The translations under genes were made by a program, and so were the position numbers. From the NCBI RefSeq assembly GCF_003261575.2, contig NZ_CP036175.1:4774001-4838000 (forward strand): DNA of 64,000 bases. The letters are read 5' to 3'. The notes under the pieces were generated by a model. It did not search any database and was not told the origin of the DNA. It worked only from the letters and a program-made list of their open reading frames with translations. Positions within the stretch are counted from its first letter, which is position 1. The number at the start of each line of letters is the position of its first letter. Source of the stretch: Klebsiella huaxiensis (GTDB lineage: Bacteria > Pseudomonadota > Gammaproteobacteria > Enterobacterales > Enterobacteriaceae). This document shows positions 16,094-24,610 of this stretch, in pieces.

Positions 16094-18184
16094 ATGTTTG
16101 CGAAAACTCGCCTGGCGCTACTGGTAGGATGGGTGACCGGCAGCGTCGCTTTCCCGCTTCTGGCTCAGGAAACTGCTAAAAACGAAACCATCGTGGTCAC
16201 TTCGCAGATGCAGAGCGGCGCGACCAAAATTGCCACCCCGGACATTGAGACCCCGCAGTCGGTCTCCATCATCACTCGCGAGCAGTTTGAAGAGCAGGGA
16301 GCGATCAGCGTACGTCAGGCCGTGAGCTATACGCCGGGGGTTTACAGCAACCAGATTGGCGCTTCCAACCGCTTTGACTATATCGTCCTGCGCGGCTTCT
16401 CTGATGGCAGTCTGGATAACGTCTATCTCGATGGCCTGAAGATGATGGGCGACACCAACTCGCACAGCTCCCTGGTGGTCGATCCGTGGTTCCTGGAGAA
16501 TATTGAAGTGGTACGCGGCCCGGCCTCGGTGCTCTATGGCCGCTCTTCGCCCGGCGGTATCGTCGCCCTCACCTCGCGTAAACCTTCATTCGATCCCGGC
16601 GGCGAAATCAAGCTGTTTGCTGGTAATAACAACCAGCGCGGGGCGGCGTTTGATGTCACCGGCGCGCTGGACGATAACGATCGGGTGGCGGCGCGCTTAA
16701 GCGGAATGACCCGCTACGCGGACTCCCAGTTTGACACCTTAAAAGAGCAACGCTACGCGATTATGCCCAGCCTGACCTGGCGCATCACCGACCAGACGCG
16801 TCTTGATTTAATGGCCTACCTGCATCGCGACCCGGAGGGCGGCAGCCACTCAGGCCTTCCCTATGAAGGCACCGTGGTCCCACATGACGGCAAGAAAATC
16901 GCTAACACCTTCTTCGAGGGGGAAGATGATTACGACAAGTACGACCGTCGAGAAAATATGGTCGGCTACAATTTCGAACACATGTTTGATAGCGGCTGGT
17001 CGGTGCGACAGAAGCTGCGCTACCTGCATACCAAAGTCGAACTGAATCAGGTCTATGCCGCAGGCTGGCTGAACGAAACCGAGCTGAACCGCGGTTACTC
17101 CGGTTCGGACGAAAAGATGAACGCTATTACGCTGGATAATCAGCTTGATGGCAGCGTCGATACCTGGGCCGTGAATCATCGCCTGCTGATGGGCATTGAC
17201 TATCAGGATCGCAGCAACGACACCACCGGCTATTACGGCGCATTCCCGGCCATAGACGCTTTTAACCCAGTCTACGGGGCGAAACCGGATTACATCACCA
17301 TGTACAGCCGTGAAAAACACAAGCTGCGCCAGACTGGCTACTATTTGCAGGATCAGATGTCCTGGGACCGCTGGCGCTTCACGCTCGGCGGGCGCTACGA
17401 TCAGGTGAGCGTGTCCAATATCAGTAAGCTTAACAATTCCCGTAGCGATCTGGATAAGAACAACTTCAGTAGCCGCGCCGCGCTAATGTATCTGTTCGAT
17501 AGTGGTTTTGCGCCATATATCAGCTACTCCACCGCCTTTACGCCGACCAGCTTCGCCGATGAAAACGGCAACATACTGGATCCGATGAAAGGCAAGCAGT
17601 GGGAAGCCGGGCTGAAGTATGAGCCGGAGGGGATGAACAGCCAGTTCAGCGCCTCTGTATTCCGCATCAACCAGACCAATATCGCCACCAAAGAAGAGCC
17701 GACCGACCCGTACCGCTCGATTGGTGAAATTGAGTCGAAAGGGGTGGAACTGGAAGCCATCAGCCAGCTAACGGACAGCTTCCGCCTGCAGGCCGCCTAT
17801 ACCTACACCGACATCCGCTATAAGAAAAGCAGTCCGGAAGAGCAAGGCAAGCGCGCCGTTTACGCCCCGCGCAACCAGGCCAGCGCCTGGCTGAGCTACG
17901 ATGTGAAAAGCGGCCCGCTTGATGGCCTGACGCTCGGTTCCGGCGTGCGCTATGTTAATGGGATCACCAGCGATCGCCTGAATACGCATACCCTGCCGTC
18001 CTATACGCTGGTGGATATGACGGTTGGCTATGACCTGTCGAAGGTAGGGATTAAAGGCCTTAGCGCGCAGCTGAACGTCAATAACCTGACGGATAAGAGC
18101 TATATCGCCGCCTGTAACTCGCTTTCCTATTGCTACTTCGGTGCAGAACGCAGCATCGTCGGCAGCGTCTCCTGGAAGTTCTGA
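16094..18184 (+). CDS. foxA: TonB-dependent ferrioxamine-type siderophore receptor (FoxA-like)
   Basis: A 696-residue outer-membrane receptor. The start at 16094 has GGAG six bases upstream and gives a signal peptide MFAKTRLALLVGWVTGSVAF ending at about ALAQ-like PLLAQ. A TonB box-like ETIVVTSQ follows, then the plug (TPQSVSIITREQFEEQGA, NIEVVRGPASVLYGRSSPGG) and a 22-strand barrel ending in the canonical aromatic WKF. The plug and barrel fit the FoxA/FhuE hydroxamate group, and the sequence reads most like FoxA, which takes up ferrioxamine B. Ligand assignment from sequence alone is tentative. Fur-box-like DNA lies upstream, and the adjacent AraC regulator probably activates it. Confidence 0.82.
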   Translation: MFAKTRLALLVGWVTGSVAFPLLAQETAKNETIVVTSQMQSGATKIATPDIETPQSVSIITREQFEEQGAISVRQAVSYTPGVYSNQIGASNRFDYIVLRGFSDGSLDNVYLDGLKMMGDTNSHSSLVVDPWFLENIEVVRGPASVLYGRSSPGGIVALTSRKPSFDPGGEIKLFAGNNNQRGAAFDVTGALDDNDRVAARLSGMTRYADSQFDTLKEQRYAIMPSLTWRITDQTRLDLMAYLHRDPEGGSHSGLPYEGTVVPHDGKKIANTFFEGEDDYDKYDRRENMVGYNFEHMFDSGWSVRQKLRYLHTKVELNQVYAAGWLNETELNRGYSGSDEKMNAITLDNQLDGSVDTWAVNHRLLMGIDYQDRSNDTTGYYGAFPAIDAFNPVYGAKPDYITMYSREKHKLRQTGYYLQDQMSWDRWRFTLGGRYDQVSVSNISKLNNSRSDLDKNNFSSRAALMYLFDSGFAPYISYSTAFTPTSFADENGNILDPMKGKQWEAGLKYEPEGMNSQFSASVFRINQTNIATKEEPTDPYRSIGEIESKGVELEAISQLTDSFRLQAAYTYTDIRYKKSSPEEQGKRAVYAPRNQASAWLSYDVKSGPLDGLTLGSGVRYVNGITSDRLNTHTLPSYTLVDMTVGYDLSKVGIKGLSAQLNVNNLTDKSYIAACNSLSYCYFGAERSIVGSVSWKF

Positions 18185-18191
18185 TTTAGCT

Positions 18192-18224
18192 AAAAAATGC
18201 CCGGCGCTTTAACCGCGCCGGCAT
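18192..18224. terminator. Hairpin after the receptor gene
   Basis: TGCCCGGCGC and GCGCCGGCA pair with one bulge around a TTTAACC loop, 15 bp after the stop. A run of six A precedes the stem, so on the minus strand it is a better terminator than on the plus strand. Confidence 0.5.
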
Positions 18225-18407
18225 ATTAATCCTCTGCGTTAACGTCCCACCAGCCTAAACAACCACAAATTTAAACTGGTTATTATCACATCAGCCCGTG
18301 CTGTGCCCGGTCCCTTGAGCAGGTTCGTCTACACTAAACAGGGACAAGTGTTTGACGCCGCAGACCGGACGCATTCACAGCTTTTACCGATAAGACAGGA
18401 CGCAACC

Positions 18408-19856
18408 ATGCAACTTAACGATCCCACCCTTTTTCGCCAACAGGCATTAATCAACGGACGCTGGCGCGACGCCTCCAGTGGAGAAACCATCGCGGTGACC
18501 AACCCCGCCAACGGTCAACCGCTGGGCAGCGTACCCAAAATGGGCTCCGAGGAAACCCGCGAGGCCATCGACGCCGCCAACCTCGCCCTGCCCGCCTGGC
18601 GCGCCCTCACAGCCAAAGAGCGGGCCAATATTCTGCGCCGCTGGTTCGATTTAATAATGGAGCATCAGGACGATTTAGCGCGCCTGATGACTTTGGAACA
18701 GGGTAAACCGCTGGCGGAAGCCAAGGGCGAAATCAGTTACGCCGCCTCTTTTATTGAGTGGTTTGCCGAAGAGGGTAAGCGCATCTATGGCGACACGATC
18801 CCGGGTCATCAGGCCGATAAGCGGCTGCTGGTGATTAAGCAGCCGATAGGCGTAACCGCCGCCATCACCCCGTGGAATTTTCCCTCGGCGATGATCACTC
18901 GTAAGGCGGGTCCGGCGCTGGCCGCAGGCTGCACGATGGTGCTCAAGCCCGCCAGCCAGACGCCGTTTTCTGCGCTGGCGCTGGCGGAGCTGGCGAACCG
19001 CGCCGGGATCCCCGAAGGGGTATTTAACGTAGTTACGGGTTCCGCCAGCGCGGTCGGCAATGAGCTCACCAGCAACCCGCTGGTGCGCAAACTCTCTTTT
19101 ACCGGCTCGACGGAGATTGGCCGCCAGCTGATGGAACAGTGCGCGAAGGACATCAAAAAGGTCTCACTGGAACTGGGCGGCAATGCGCCGTTTATCGTCT
19201 TTGATGACGCCGATTTAGATAAAGCCGTAGAAGGCGCGATGGCCTCTAAGTTTCGCAACGCCGGGCAAACCTGCGTATGCGCCAATCGCCTGTACGTCCA
19301 GGACGGCGTCTATGACCGCTTTGCCGAAAAACTCCAGCAAGCGGTAAGTAAGTTGCAAATTGGCGACGGCCTACAGCCCAATATCACCATCGGGCCATTG
19401 ATTGACGAGAAGGCCATTGCCAAAGTGCAGGAGCATATTAGCGATGCGTTAGACAAAGGCGCACGGGTGGTGACCGGTGGGAAAGCCCACGAGCTGGGCG
19501 GGAATTTCTTCCAGCCGACGATTCTGGTAGACGTGCCCGGCGATGCTAAAGTCGCCAAAGAAGAGACCTTCGGCCCGCTCGCCCCGCTATTTCGCTTTAA
19601 AGATGAAGCCGACGCGATAAAGCAGGCCAACGACACCGAGTTTGGCCTGGCAGCCTATTTCTACGCTCGCGACTTAAGCCGCGTATTCCGCGTCGGCGAA
19701 GCGCTGGAGTACGGCATCATAGGCATCAACACCGGGATTATCTCTACCGAAGTCGCTCCTTTCGGCGGCGTGAAATCTTCCGGACAGGGCCGCGAAGGCT
19801 CAAAGTATGGCATAGAGGATTATTTAGAAATCAAATACATGTGTATTGGGATTTAG
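18408..19856 (+). CDS. gabD: NADP+-dependent succinate-semialdehyde dehydrogenase
   Basis: A 482-residue aldehyde dehydrogenase, the same length as E. coli GabD and highly similar throughout. Visible features are the NADP-binding TPWNFPSAMITRKAGPALAA, the glutamate SLELGGNAPF and the active-site cysteine in GQTCVCANR, including the vicinal cysteines typical of GabD. It oxidises succinate semialdehyde to succinate. The ATG at 18408 follows AGGA at seven bases. Unusually it stands alone, with none of csiD, lhgO, gabT, gabP or csiR nearby; a TonB receptor precedes it and crl follows convergently. It could be the only gabD, moved here, or a second copy. Confidence 0.92.
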   Translation: MQLNDPTLFRQQALINGRWRDASSGETIAVTNPANGQPLGSVPKMGSEETREAIDAANLALPAWRALTAKERANILRRWFDLIMEHQDDLARLMTLEQGKPLAEAKGEISYAASFIEWFAEEGKRIYGDTIPGHQADKRLLVIKQPIGVTAAITPWNFPSAMITRKAGPALAAGCTMVLKPASQTPFSALALAELANRAGIPEGVFNVVTGSASAVGNELTSNPLVRKLSFTGSTEIGRQLMEQCAKDIKKVSLELGGNAPFIVFDDADLDKAVEGAMASKFRNAGQTCVCANRLYVQDGVYDRFAEKLQQAVSKLQIGDGLQPNITIGPLIDEKAIAKVQEHISDALDKGARVVTGGKAHELGGNFFQPTILVDVPGDAKVAKEETFGPLAPLFRFKDEADAIKQANDTEFGLAAYFYARDLSRVFRVGEALEYGIIGINTGIISTEVAPFGGVKSSGQGREGSKYGIEDYLEIKYMCIGI

Positions 19857-19917
19857 CAGATTTAATTCGCAACAATGCAATTGAGCCTAAAGAATGTTGT
19901 AACTATAGAGCAAATTT

Positions 19918-19948
19918 AAAAATCCACGCTGCCAGGGCGTGGATTTTT
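19918..19948. terminator. Bidirectional terminator between gabD and crl
   Basis: AAAAATCCACGC / GCGTGGATTTTT forms a 12-bp stem with a 7-nt loop and has T-runs on both strands, suiting the convergent genes gabD and crl. Confidence 0.85.
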
Positions 19949-19972
19949 CTGAAGATGAGGTTAAGAGTCTGA

Positions 19973-20371
19973 TTAGGCTCGCAGTTTCACCGGCTCGCTG
20001 AAATCATCGGCAGGTTCCAGCTTCAGGCTGAACGTCGCCAGTAGCGCCTCGGCTCGTTCGTGAAAGCCGCGTAGCGTCTTTTCGAGCTTTTCAGTGACTT
20101 CAGGATCGTCAATAGCAACTGCGCGCCAGACCCCTTCTTTATCGAATAAACCAAACTGATAGCTGTAGGTGAAGCGTGATTTCTCCGCGTCCATTTCCAT
20201 CCACCATCCCCAGAACTCGCGTTTTTCCGGCGCCGGTTTAACGTTGACGCAAACTGCCAGGCAATCGAAAAAGAAGCGGTTATCTTCACACTGCTCCTCA
20301 CGGATGTAAGGTCCAAGAGCCGTGAATTTCTTAATCAGCTTACTCTTTAGGTGTCCACTCGGTAACGTCAT
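19973..20371 (-). CDS. crl: Sigma-S (RpoS) holoenzyme assembly factor Crl
   Basis: A 132-residue protein matching E. coli Crl over its length, beginning MTLPSGHLKSKLIKKFTALG and containing the conserved CEDNRFFFDCLAVCVN and EFWGWWME segments. Crl binds sigma-S and promotes its association with core RNA polymerase, which favours stationary-phase genes such as curli. AAAGGAG is six bases before the ATG. The start codon lies inside one arm of a perfect 14-bp inverted repeat whose loop holds this ribosome site, which suggests control of translation initiation. Crl is followed by a shared terminator and preceded by frsA. Confidence 0.95.
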   Translation of the reverse strand: MTLPSGHLKSKLIKKFTALGPYIREEQCEDNRFFFDCLAVCVNVKPAPEKREFWGWWMEMDAEKSRFTYSYQFGLFDKEGVWRAVAIDDPEVTEKLEKTLRGFHERAEALLATFSLKLEPADDFSEPVKLRA

Positions 20372-20404
20372 TGCGATCTCCTTTAGTGATGCAATGACGT
20401 TACC
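20361..20404 (-). promoter_or_regulatory. Inverted repeat enclosing the crl ribosome site and start codon
   Basis: On the minus strand GGTAACGTCATTGC (20404-20391) and GCAATGACGTTACC (20374-20361) are perfectly complementary. The 16-nt loop contains the AAAGGAG ribosome site, and the second arm contains the crl ATG. In RNA this would be a 14-bp stem that holds the start codon paired, provided transcription starts upstream of 20404. Confidence 0.7.
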
Positions 20405-20428
20405 AAATCAATAGAATTTAGCAATATA

Positions 20429-21673
20429 TTAACTAAATCTATGACTAATCCAGCGGGCGATCTGCCGCAAGGCGTGATCGAAGTTGCGATAAACCGGGTT
20501 GAAAGGAATTTCCATCAGCTTGCCATCGGCTGATGATGAGGTAATCAAACGTGACTCCTCTTCCGGGCTGAACGGATCGTCTTTCCAGTAACCCGAGAGC
20601 ATTGGCGTTGGGCTGCGGCGGCCCAGCAATCCCTGAACTTTTAACGAATAACGGCTCAGCTCAACGCGCAGCGCCTCATCAGAAGCATCATGCATCCCCA
20701 GACGCGAAGCCAGAACGTCAAGATACATTTCCGGTACCCGCCCCTGATGAAGAGGATCAACCAGCAGACCATGCACCACCGGCCCAAGGCAGGCTACAGC
20801 TTTCAGACGTTGCGCCTCAAGATAGCCCAGCCGCACCGCAATATTGGCGCCGAAACGAAAACCAAATGCGGCCACGCGAGTATGATCGACCCAAGGGACA
20901 TTGGACAGATGCTGCAATACATACTGGTGCAGCAAACTGGTGTCCTGGGTCAGCTTACATTTTGATGAGAAACCAATAGAAGGCATATCCACGGTCAACA
21001 TGGCGATACCCAATGGCGCAAAATAGTTCTCATACAGGTTATAATAATCGGTCTGTAGCGCGTCTAGCCCGCCGCACATCAGCACCGTAGGAAAGGGACC
21101 ATCGCCTGACGGCATATGCAAGAAACCGGTTATCGGCGCTCCACCGGGGATGGAGAACTCCAGTTCGCGCAGCTTACCCGGCAGCCGCTGGGCCGCTTCT
21201 TCATAAGCACGATACGCCAGGACCTGAGCCTGCTCAGCCAGCTCATCGCCCTTAATGTGCGGATAAGCGGCAATGCTGTACAGGTTTGCCGCATGGAGCC
21301 AGTGACGGCCGCTAACCAGAAGATCCTCTTCTTGACCAGCCTTTTGCTGCCAATCCATCGCCTGTTTGGCCCATTCAAAGATCCAGTTACCGCCGCGATA
21401 GCCGACCACCGTATCGTAAAGCTCCGGGTCAGTGCGTTCTGCATCGCTCATGACGATGCGCGCCTGCACGTCGAGGATCTCCTGCGGCGTCACGCCACGC
21501 CAAATCCACATCAAGCGGTTAATGAGTCGATACCAGTGATCAACATTATTGCCGCTCAGCGCGGTCTGAATCGGTTGTTGCGATCCAGTGGAAAACCGAC
21601 GCACCAGCGTTGATGTTTCCGGATGTTTGAATCGGGGTTTAAACAGCGTTTCGCTAAGGTTAGCCTGGGACAT
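20429..21673 (-). CDS. frsA: Fermentation-respiration switch protein FrsA
   Basis: A 414-residue alpha/beta-hydrolase-fold protein matching E. coli FrsA (YafA) in length and sequence, for example VLMCGGLDALQTDYYNLYE and the C-terminal YRNFDHALRQIARWISHR. At the nucleophile-elbow position it reads GFRFGANIAV, without the usual serine, as in the E. coli protein. FrsA binds unphosphorylated EIIA-Glc and affects the balance of fermentation and respiration; a cofactor-free pyruvate decarboxylase activity has been proposed and disputed. It lies between gpt and crl, as in E. coli. Confidence 0.95.
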   Translation of the reverse strand: MSQANLSETLFKPRFKHPETSTLVRRFSTGSQQPIQTALSGNNVDHWYRLINRLMWIWRGVTPQEILDVQARIVMSDAERTDPELYDTVVGYRGGNWIFEWAKQAMDWQQKAGQEEDLLVSGRHWLHAANLYSIAAYPHIKGDELAEQAQVLAYRAYEEAAQRLPGKLRELEFSIPGGAPITGFLHMPSGDGPFPTVLMCGGLDALQTDYYNLYENYFAPLGIAMLTVDMPSIGFSSKCKLTQDTSLLHQYVLQHLSNVPWVDHTRVAAFGFRFGANIAVRLGYLEAQRLKAVACLGPVVHGLLVDPLHQGRVPEMYLDVLASRLGMHDASDEALRVELSRYSLKVQGLLGRRSPTPMLSGYWKDDPFSPEEESRLITSSSADGKLMEIPFNPVYRNFDHALRQIARWISHRFS

Positions 21674-21731
21674 GTGCAGCCTCCATCATGTTGCCACTGA
21701 AGCTATTGTAACCTGCACAAGGGTAAAAAAA

Positions 21732-21758
21732 ACCACGCCCGGCAAAACCGGGCGTGGT
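21732..21758 (-). terminator. Terminator after gpt
   Basis: ACCACGCCCGG / CCGGGCGTGGT is a perfect 11-bp stem with a 5-nt loop. On the minus strand a run of eight T follows. It lies 22 bp after the gpt stop. Confidence 0.88.
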
Positions 21759-21779
21759 AATTAGCATTTATGCTGAAAA

Positions 21780-22238
21780 TTAACGACCTGCGATAGGCGG
21801 TACGAACACCACGCCCATATCCCACGGTTGTTCAATCCAGGTTTCTTGCGGAATATCAACTACATAATCATCAACCAGCGGACGCCCTGCCGGTTTAGCG
21901 AAGATAGTGACAAAATGCGCTTTTGGATACATCTCACGAATAGCCACCGCGGTACCGCCGGTATCGACCAGATCGTCGATGACAATGAAGCCTTCGCCAT
22001 CGCCTTCAGCACGTTTCAGTACGGTCAGTTCGCGCTGGTTATCGTGGTCATAGCTGGAGATGCAAACGGTATCAACATGGCGAATACCCAGTTCACGCGC
22101 CAGTAAAGCTCCCGGTACCAGACCGCCACGGCTAACGGCAATAATGCCTTTCCATTGTTCAACCGGCAGCAGACGAGTAGCCAGTTTGCGGGCGTGAATC
22201 TGCAACATGTCCCAGGTGACGACGTACTTTTCGCTCAT
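21780..22238 (-). CDS. gpt: Xanthine-guanine phosphoribosyltransferase
   Basis: A 152-residue purine salvage enzyme that transfers phosphoribose from PRPP to xanthine, guanine or hypoxanthine. The PRPP-binding motif VIDDLVDTGGTA is clear and the N-terminal IAVSRGGLVPGALLA loop is canonical. The length equals that of E. coli Gpt. It is divergent from pepD with a 257-bp intergenic region and ends in a strong terminator before frsA. Confidence 0.97.
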   Translation of the reverse strand: MSEKYVVTWDMLQIHARKLATRLLPVEQWKGIIAVSRGGLVPGALLARELGIRHVDTVCISSYDHDNQRELTVLKRAEGDGEGFIVIDDLVDTGGTAVAIREMYPKAHFVTIFAKPAGRPLVDDYVVDIPQETWIEQPWDMGVVFVPPIAGR

Positions 22239-22495
22239 GTGAAGTGTCCCAGCCTATGTTATACGGCTTAAATTGTGTTCGAGGGGAAAAATGGTTGCGC
22301 GAGATTATAGAGATCTGGGGCGTTAAAAACCAGCGTTAAGCAGCCATTGCGACTCTTTTTGCGTGGTTTACACTACCGGAGTACGCGGAAAGTGGTATTC
22401 TCAACCCCATCGCGCAAGCCCTGGCTTGTAGTGTACTTGATTGCTAACCCCCGACCTGTAAACGACTTTTGCAGGCGCTCGTAAGGAGACTCATC

Positions 22496-23953
22496 GTGTC
22501 TGAACTGTCTCAGTTATCCCCGCAACCGCTGTGGGATATTTTTGCCAAAATCTGCTCAATTCCCCATCCGTCCTATCACGAAGAACAGCTCGCTGAGCAC
22601 ATTATGGGCTGGGCAAAAGAAAAAGGCTTACACGCAGAACGCGACCAGGTTGGCAACATTCTGATTCGTAAAAACGCCACCGCCGGTATGGAAAATCGCA
22701 AGCCGGTTGTTCTGCAGGCCCACCTTGATATGGTGCCGCAGAAGAATAACGATACCGTCCACGACTTCACTAAAGACCCCATTCAGCCCTATATCGACGG
22801 CGAGTGGATCAAAGCGCGCGGTACAACGCTGGGCGCTGATAACGGTATAGGCATGGCCTCCGCACTGGCGGTGCTGGCTGACGACAGTGTGGTCCATGGC
22901 CCGCTGGAAGTGCTGCTGACCATGACGGAAGAAGCCGGTATGGACGGCGCATTTGGTCTACAGGCCAACTGGCTGCAAGCGGATATCCTGATTAACACTG
23001 ACTCTGAAGAAGAGGGTGAAATCTACATGGGCTGTGCGGGGGGGATCGATTTCACCTCTAACCTGCCGCTGACCCGCGAAGCCGTTCCGGCTGGTTTCCA
23101 GAGCTTTAAATTGACGTTAAAAGGGTTGAAAGGCGGTCACTCAGGCGGCGAAATTCACGTTGGTTTGGGTAATGCCAACAAACTGCTGGCGCGCTTCCTG
23201 GCGGGTCATGCTGAAGAACTGGATCTGCGTCTGGTCGACTTCAACGGCGGTACGCTGCGTAACGCCATCCCGCGTGAAGCTTTTGCCACCGTGGCCGTTG
23301 CGGCAGATAAAACAGACGTGCTGAAGGCGCTGGTCAACGAATACCAGGAAATCCTGCAAAACGAGCTGGCAGCCAAAGAAAAAAATCTGGTTATCCTGCT
23401 GGAGTCGGTCAGCAACGGCCAGGCGGCGCTAACTGCACAATCCCGCGATAGCTTTGTGCGCCTGCTGAACGCTACTCCGAACGGTGTCATCCGCAATTCT
23501 GACGTGGCGAAAGGCGTGGTGGAAACCTCTCTGAACGTCGGCGTTGTCACCATGACCGACGACAACGTGCAGATTCACTGTCTGATTCGCTCGCTGATCG
23601 ACAGCGGTAAAGACTACGTCGTGAGCATGCTGGATTCTTTGGGCAAGCTGGCGGGTGCAAAAACCGAAGCCAAAGGCGCATACCCTGGCTGGCAGCCGGA
23701 CGCCAACTCTCCGGTAATGCATCTGGTGCGTGAGACCTATCAGCGTCTGTTCAACAAGACGCCGAACATCCAGATTATCCACGCGGGTCTGGAATGCGGC
23801 CTGTTCAAAAAACCATATCCGGAAATGGACATGGTTTCTATCGGGCCGACCATTACCGGTCCACACTCTCCGGATGAGCAGGTTCATATCGAAAGCGTTG
23901 GCCAGTACTGGACGCTGCTGACTGAACTGCTGAAAGCCATTCCGGCAAAATAA
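22496..23953 (+). CDS. pepD: Cytosol non-specific dipeptidase (peptidase D)
   Basis: A 485-residue M20-family metallopeptidase that splits dipeptides such as Xaa-His in the cytosol. Metal ligands lie in LQAHLDMVPQ, GADNGIGMA and TMTEEAGMDGAFGL, with a further histidine in the C-terminal GPTITGPHSPDEQVH. The gene starts at GTG 22496, as in E. coli, with TAAGGAG seven bases upstream. It is divergent from gpt and ends in a strong bidirectional terminator facing prfH. Confidence 0.96.
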   Translation: MSELSQLSPQPLWDIFAKICSIPHPSYHEEQLAEHIMGWAKEKGLHAERDQVGNILIRKNATAGMENRKPVVLQAHLDMVPQKNNDTVHDFTKDPIQPYIDGEWIKARGTTLGADNGIGMASALAVLADDSVVHGPLEVLLTMTEEAGMDGAFGLQANWLQADILINTDSEEEGEIYMGCAGGIDFTSNLPLTREAVPAGFQSFKLTLKGLKGGHSGGEIHVGLGNANKLLARFLAGHAEELDLRLVDFNGGTLRNAIPREAFATVAVAADKTDVLKALVNEYQEILQNELAAKEKNLVILLESVSNGQAALTAQSRDSFVRLLNATPNGVIRNSDVAKGVVETSLNVGVVTMTDDNVQIHCLIRSLIDSGKDYVVSMLDSLGKLAGAKTEAKGAYPGWQPDANSPVMHLVRETYQRLFNKTPNIQIIHAGLECGLFKKPYPEMDMVSIGPTITGPHSPDEQVHIESVGQYWTLLTELLKAIPAK

Positions 23954-23956
23954 GTC

Positions 23957-23991
23957 AAAAAAGGTCCACACCTCAGGGTGTGGACCTTTTT
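23957..23991. terminator. Bidirectional terminator between pepD and prfH
   Basis: A long A-T flanked stem (AAAAGGTCCACACC / GGTGTGGACCTTTT) with a 4-nt loop and T-runs on both strands separates the convergent genes. Confidence 0.88.
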
Positions 23992-24010
23992 GTTCATACT
24001 GACGAACTGA

Positions 24011-24610
24011 TTACCGCCCGCTAAACGTCCGCACTGGATTGCCGCGCTCAATCTGATGATGAAACATTCGCCGTTCAGATTTCAACGCTGCGCTATCATC
24101 CTGCCGCTGCTGTTCCAGCTTCCAGGCAATTAACAATCGCGCCAGCCGTTTATTGGCATGTTGACTCCGTTCCGACTGCACCTTCACGCTGATCCCACTC
24201 GCCAGATGCGTGGCGCGCACTGCGGAGTCGGTCTTATTCACATGCTGCCCACCGGGGCCGGAAGAACGTAGCGTTTCAAAGCGAATATCCCCGGACCGTT
24301 CCTGCTCATCACTGGAAAAACGTCCTACGCCAACATACCAGTTTTTACGCCCGTGATTGGGTCGAAACGGGCTGGGGAAAATCCACTGTAGGGTGCCACA
24401 CCAGCTTTCACTTAAGGCAAACGCGCCATCGCCATCAAGAGAGAGCAGAGCCGAGCGCAGTGTACCGGAACGTCTACCCGGCTCGCTTTCCAGCAGCGTC
24501 AGAGAAACCCGCTGCTCAGTAGCTTCCTGCATTAGCCGATCCAACGACATTTTTACGGCCAGACAACATTCATCTGGCCCCTGGGCAGAAGAGAGTTGCA
24601 ATAAAATCAT
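24011..24610 (-). CDS. prfH: Peptide chain release factor H (PrfH)
   Basis: A 199-residue release-factor-like protein. It keeps the catalytic GGQ domain (LRSSGPGGQHVNKTDSAVRA) but lacks the codon-recognition domain of RF1/RF2. PrfH recognises ribosomes whose 16S decoding centre has been cleaved and releases the stalled peptide, so that the partner RtcB can reseal the RNA. The ATG overlaps the rtcB stop (ATGA type, 4 nt), which indicates coupled translation after the ligase. In E. coli K-12 this locus is truncated; here it is complete. A terminator shared with pepD follows. Confidence 0.93.
   Translation of the reverse strand: MILLQLSSAQGPDECCLAVKMSLDRLMQEATEQRVSLTLLESEPGRRSGTLRSALLSLDGDGAFALSESWCGTLQWIFPSPFRPNHGRKNWYVGVGRFSSDEQERSGDIRFETLRSSGPGGQHVNKTDSAVRATHLASGISVKVQSERSQHANKRLARLLIAWKLEQQRQDDSAALKSERRMFHHQIERGNPVRTFSGR

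Noticed and set aside
24011..24610. prfH as a pseudogene, as in K-12
   Set aside because: The frame is complete with the GGQ motif and a proper start coupled to rtcB.
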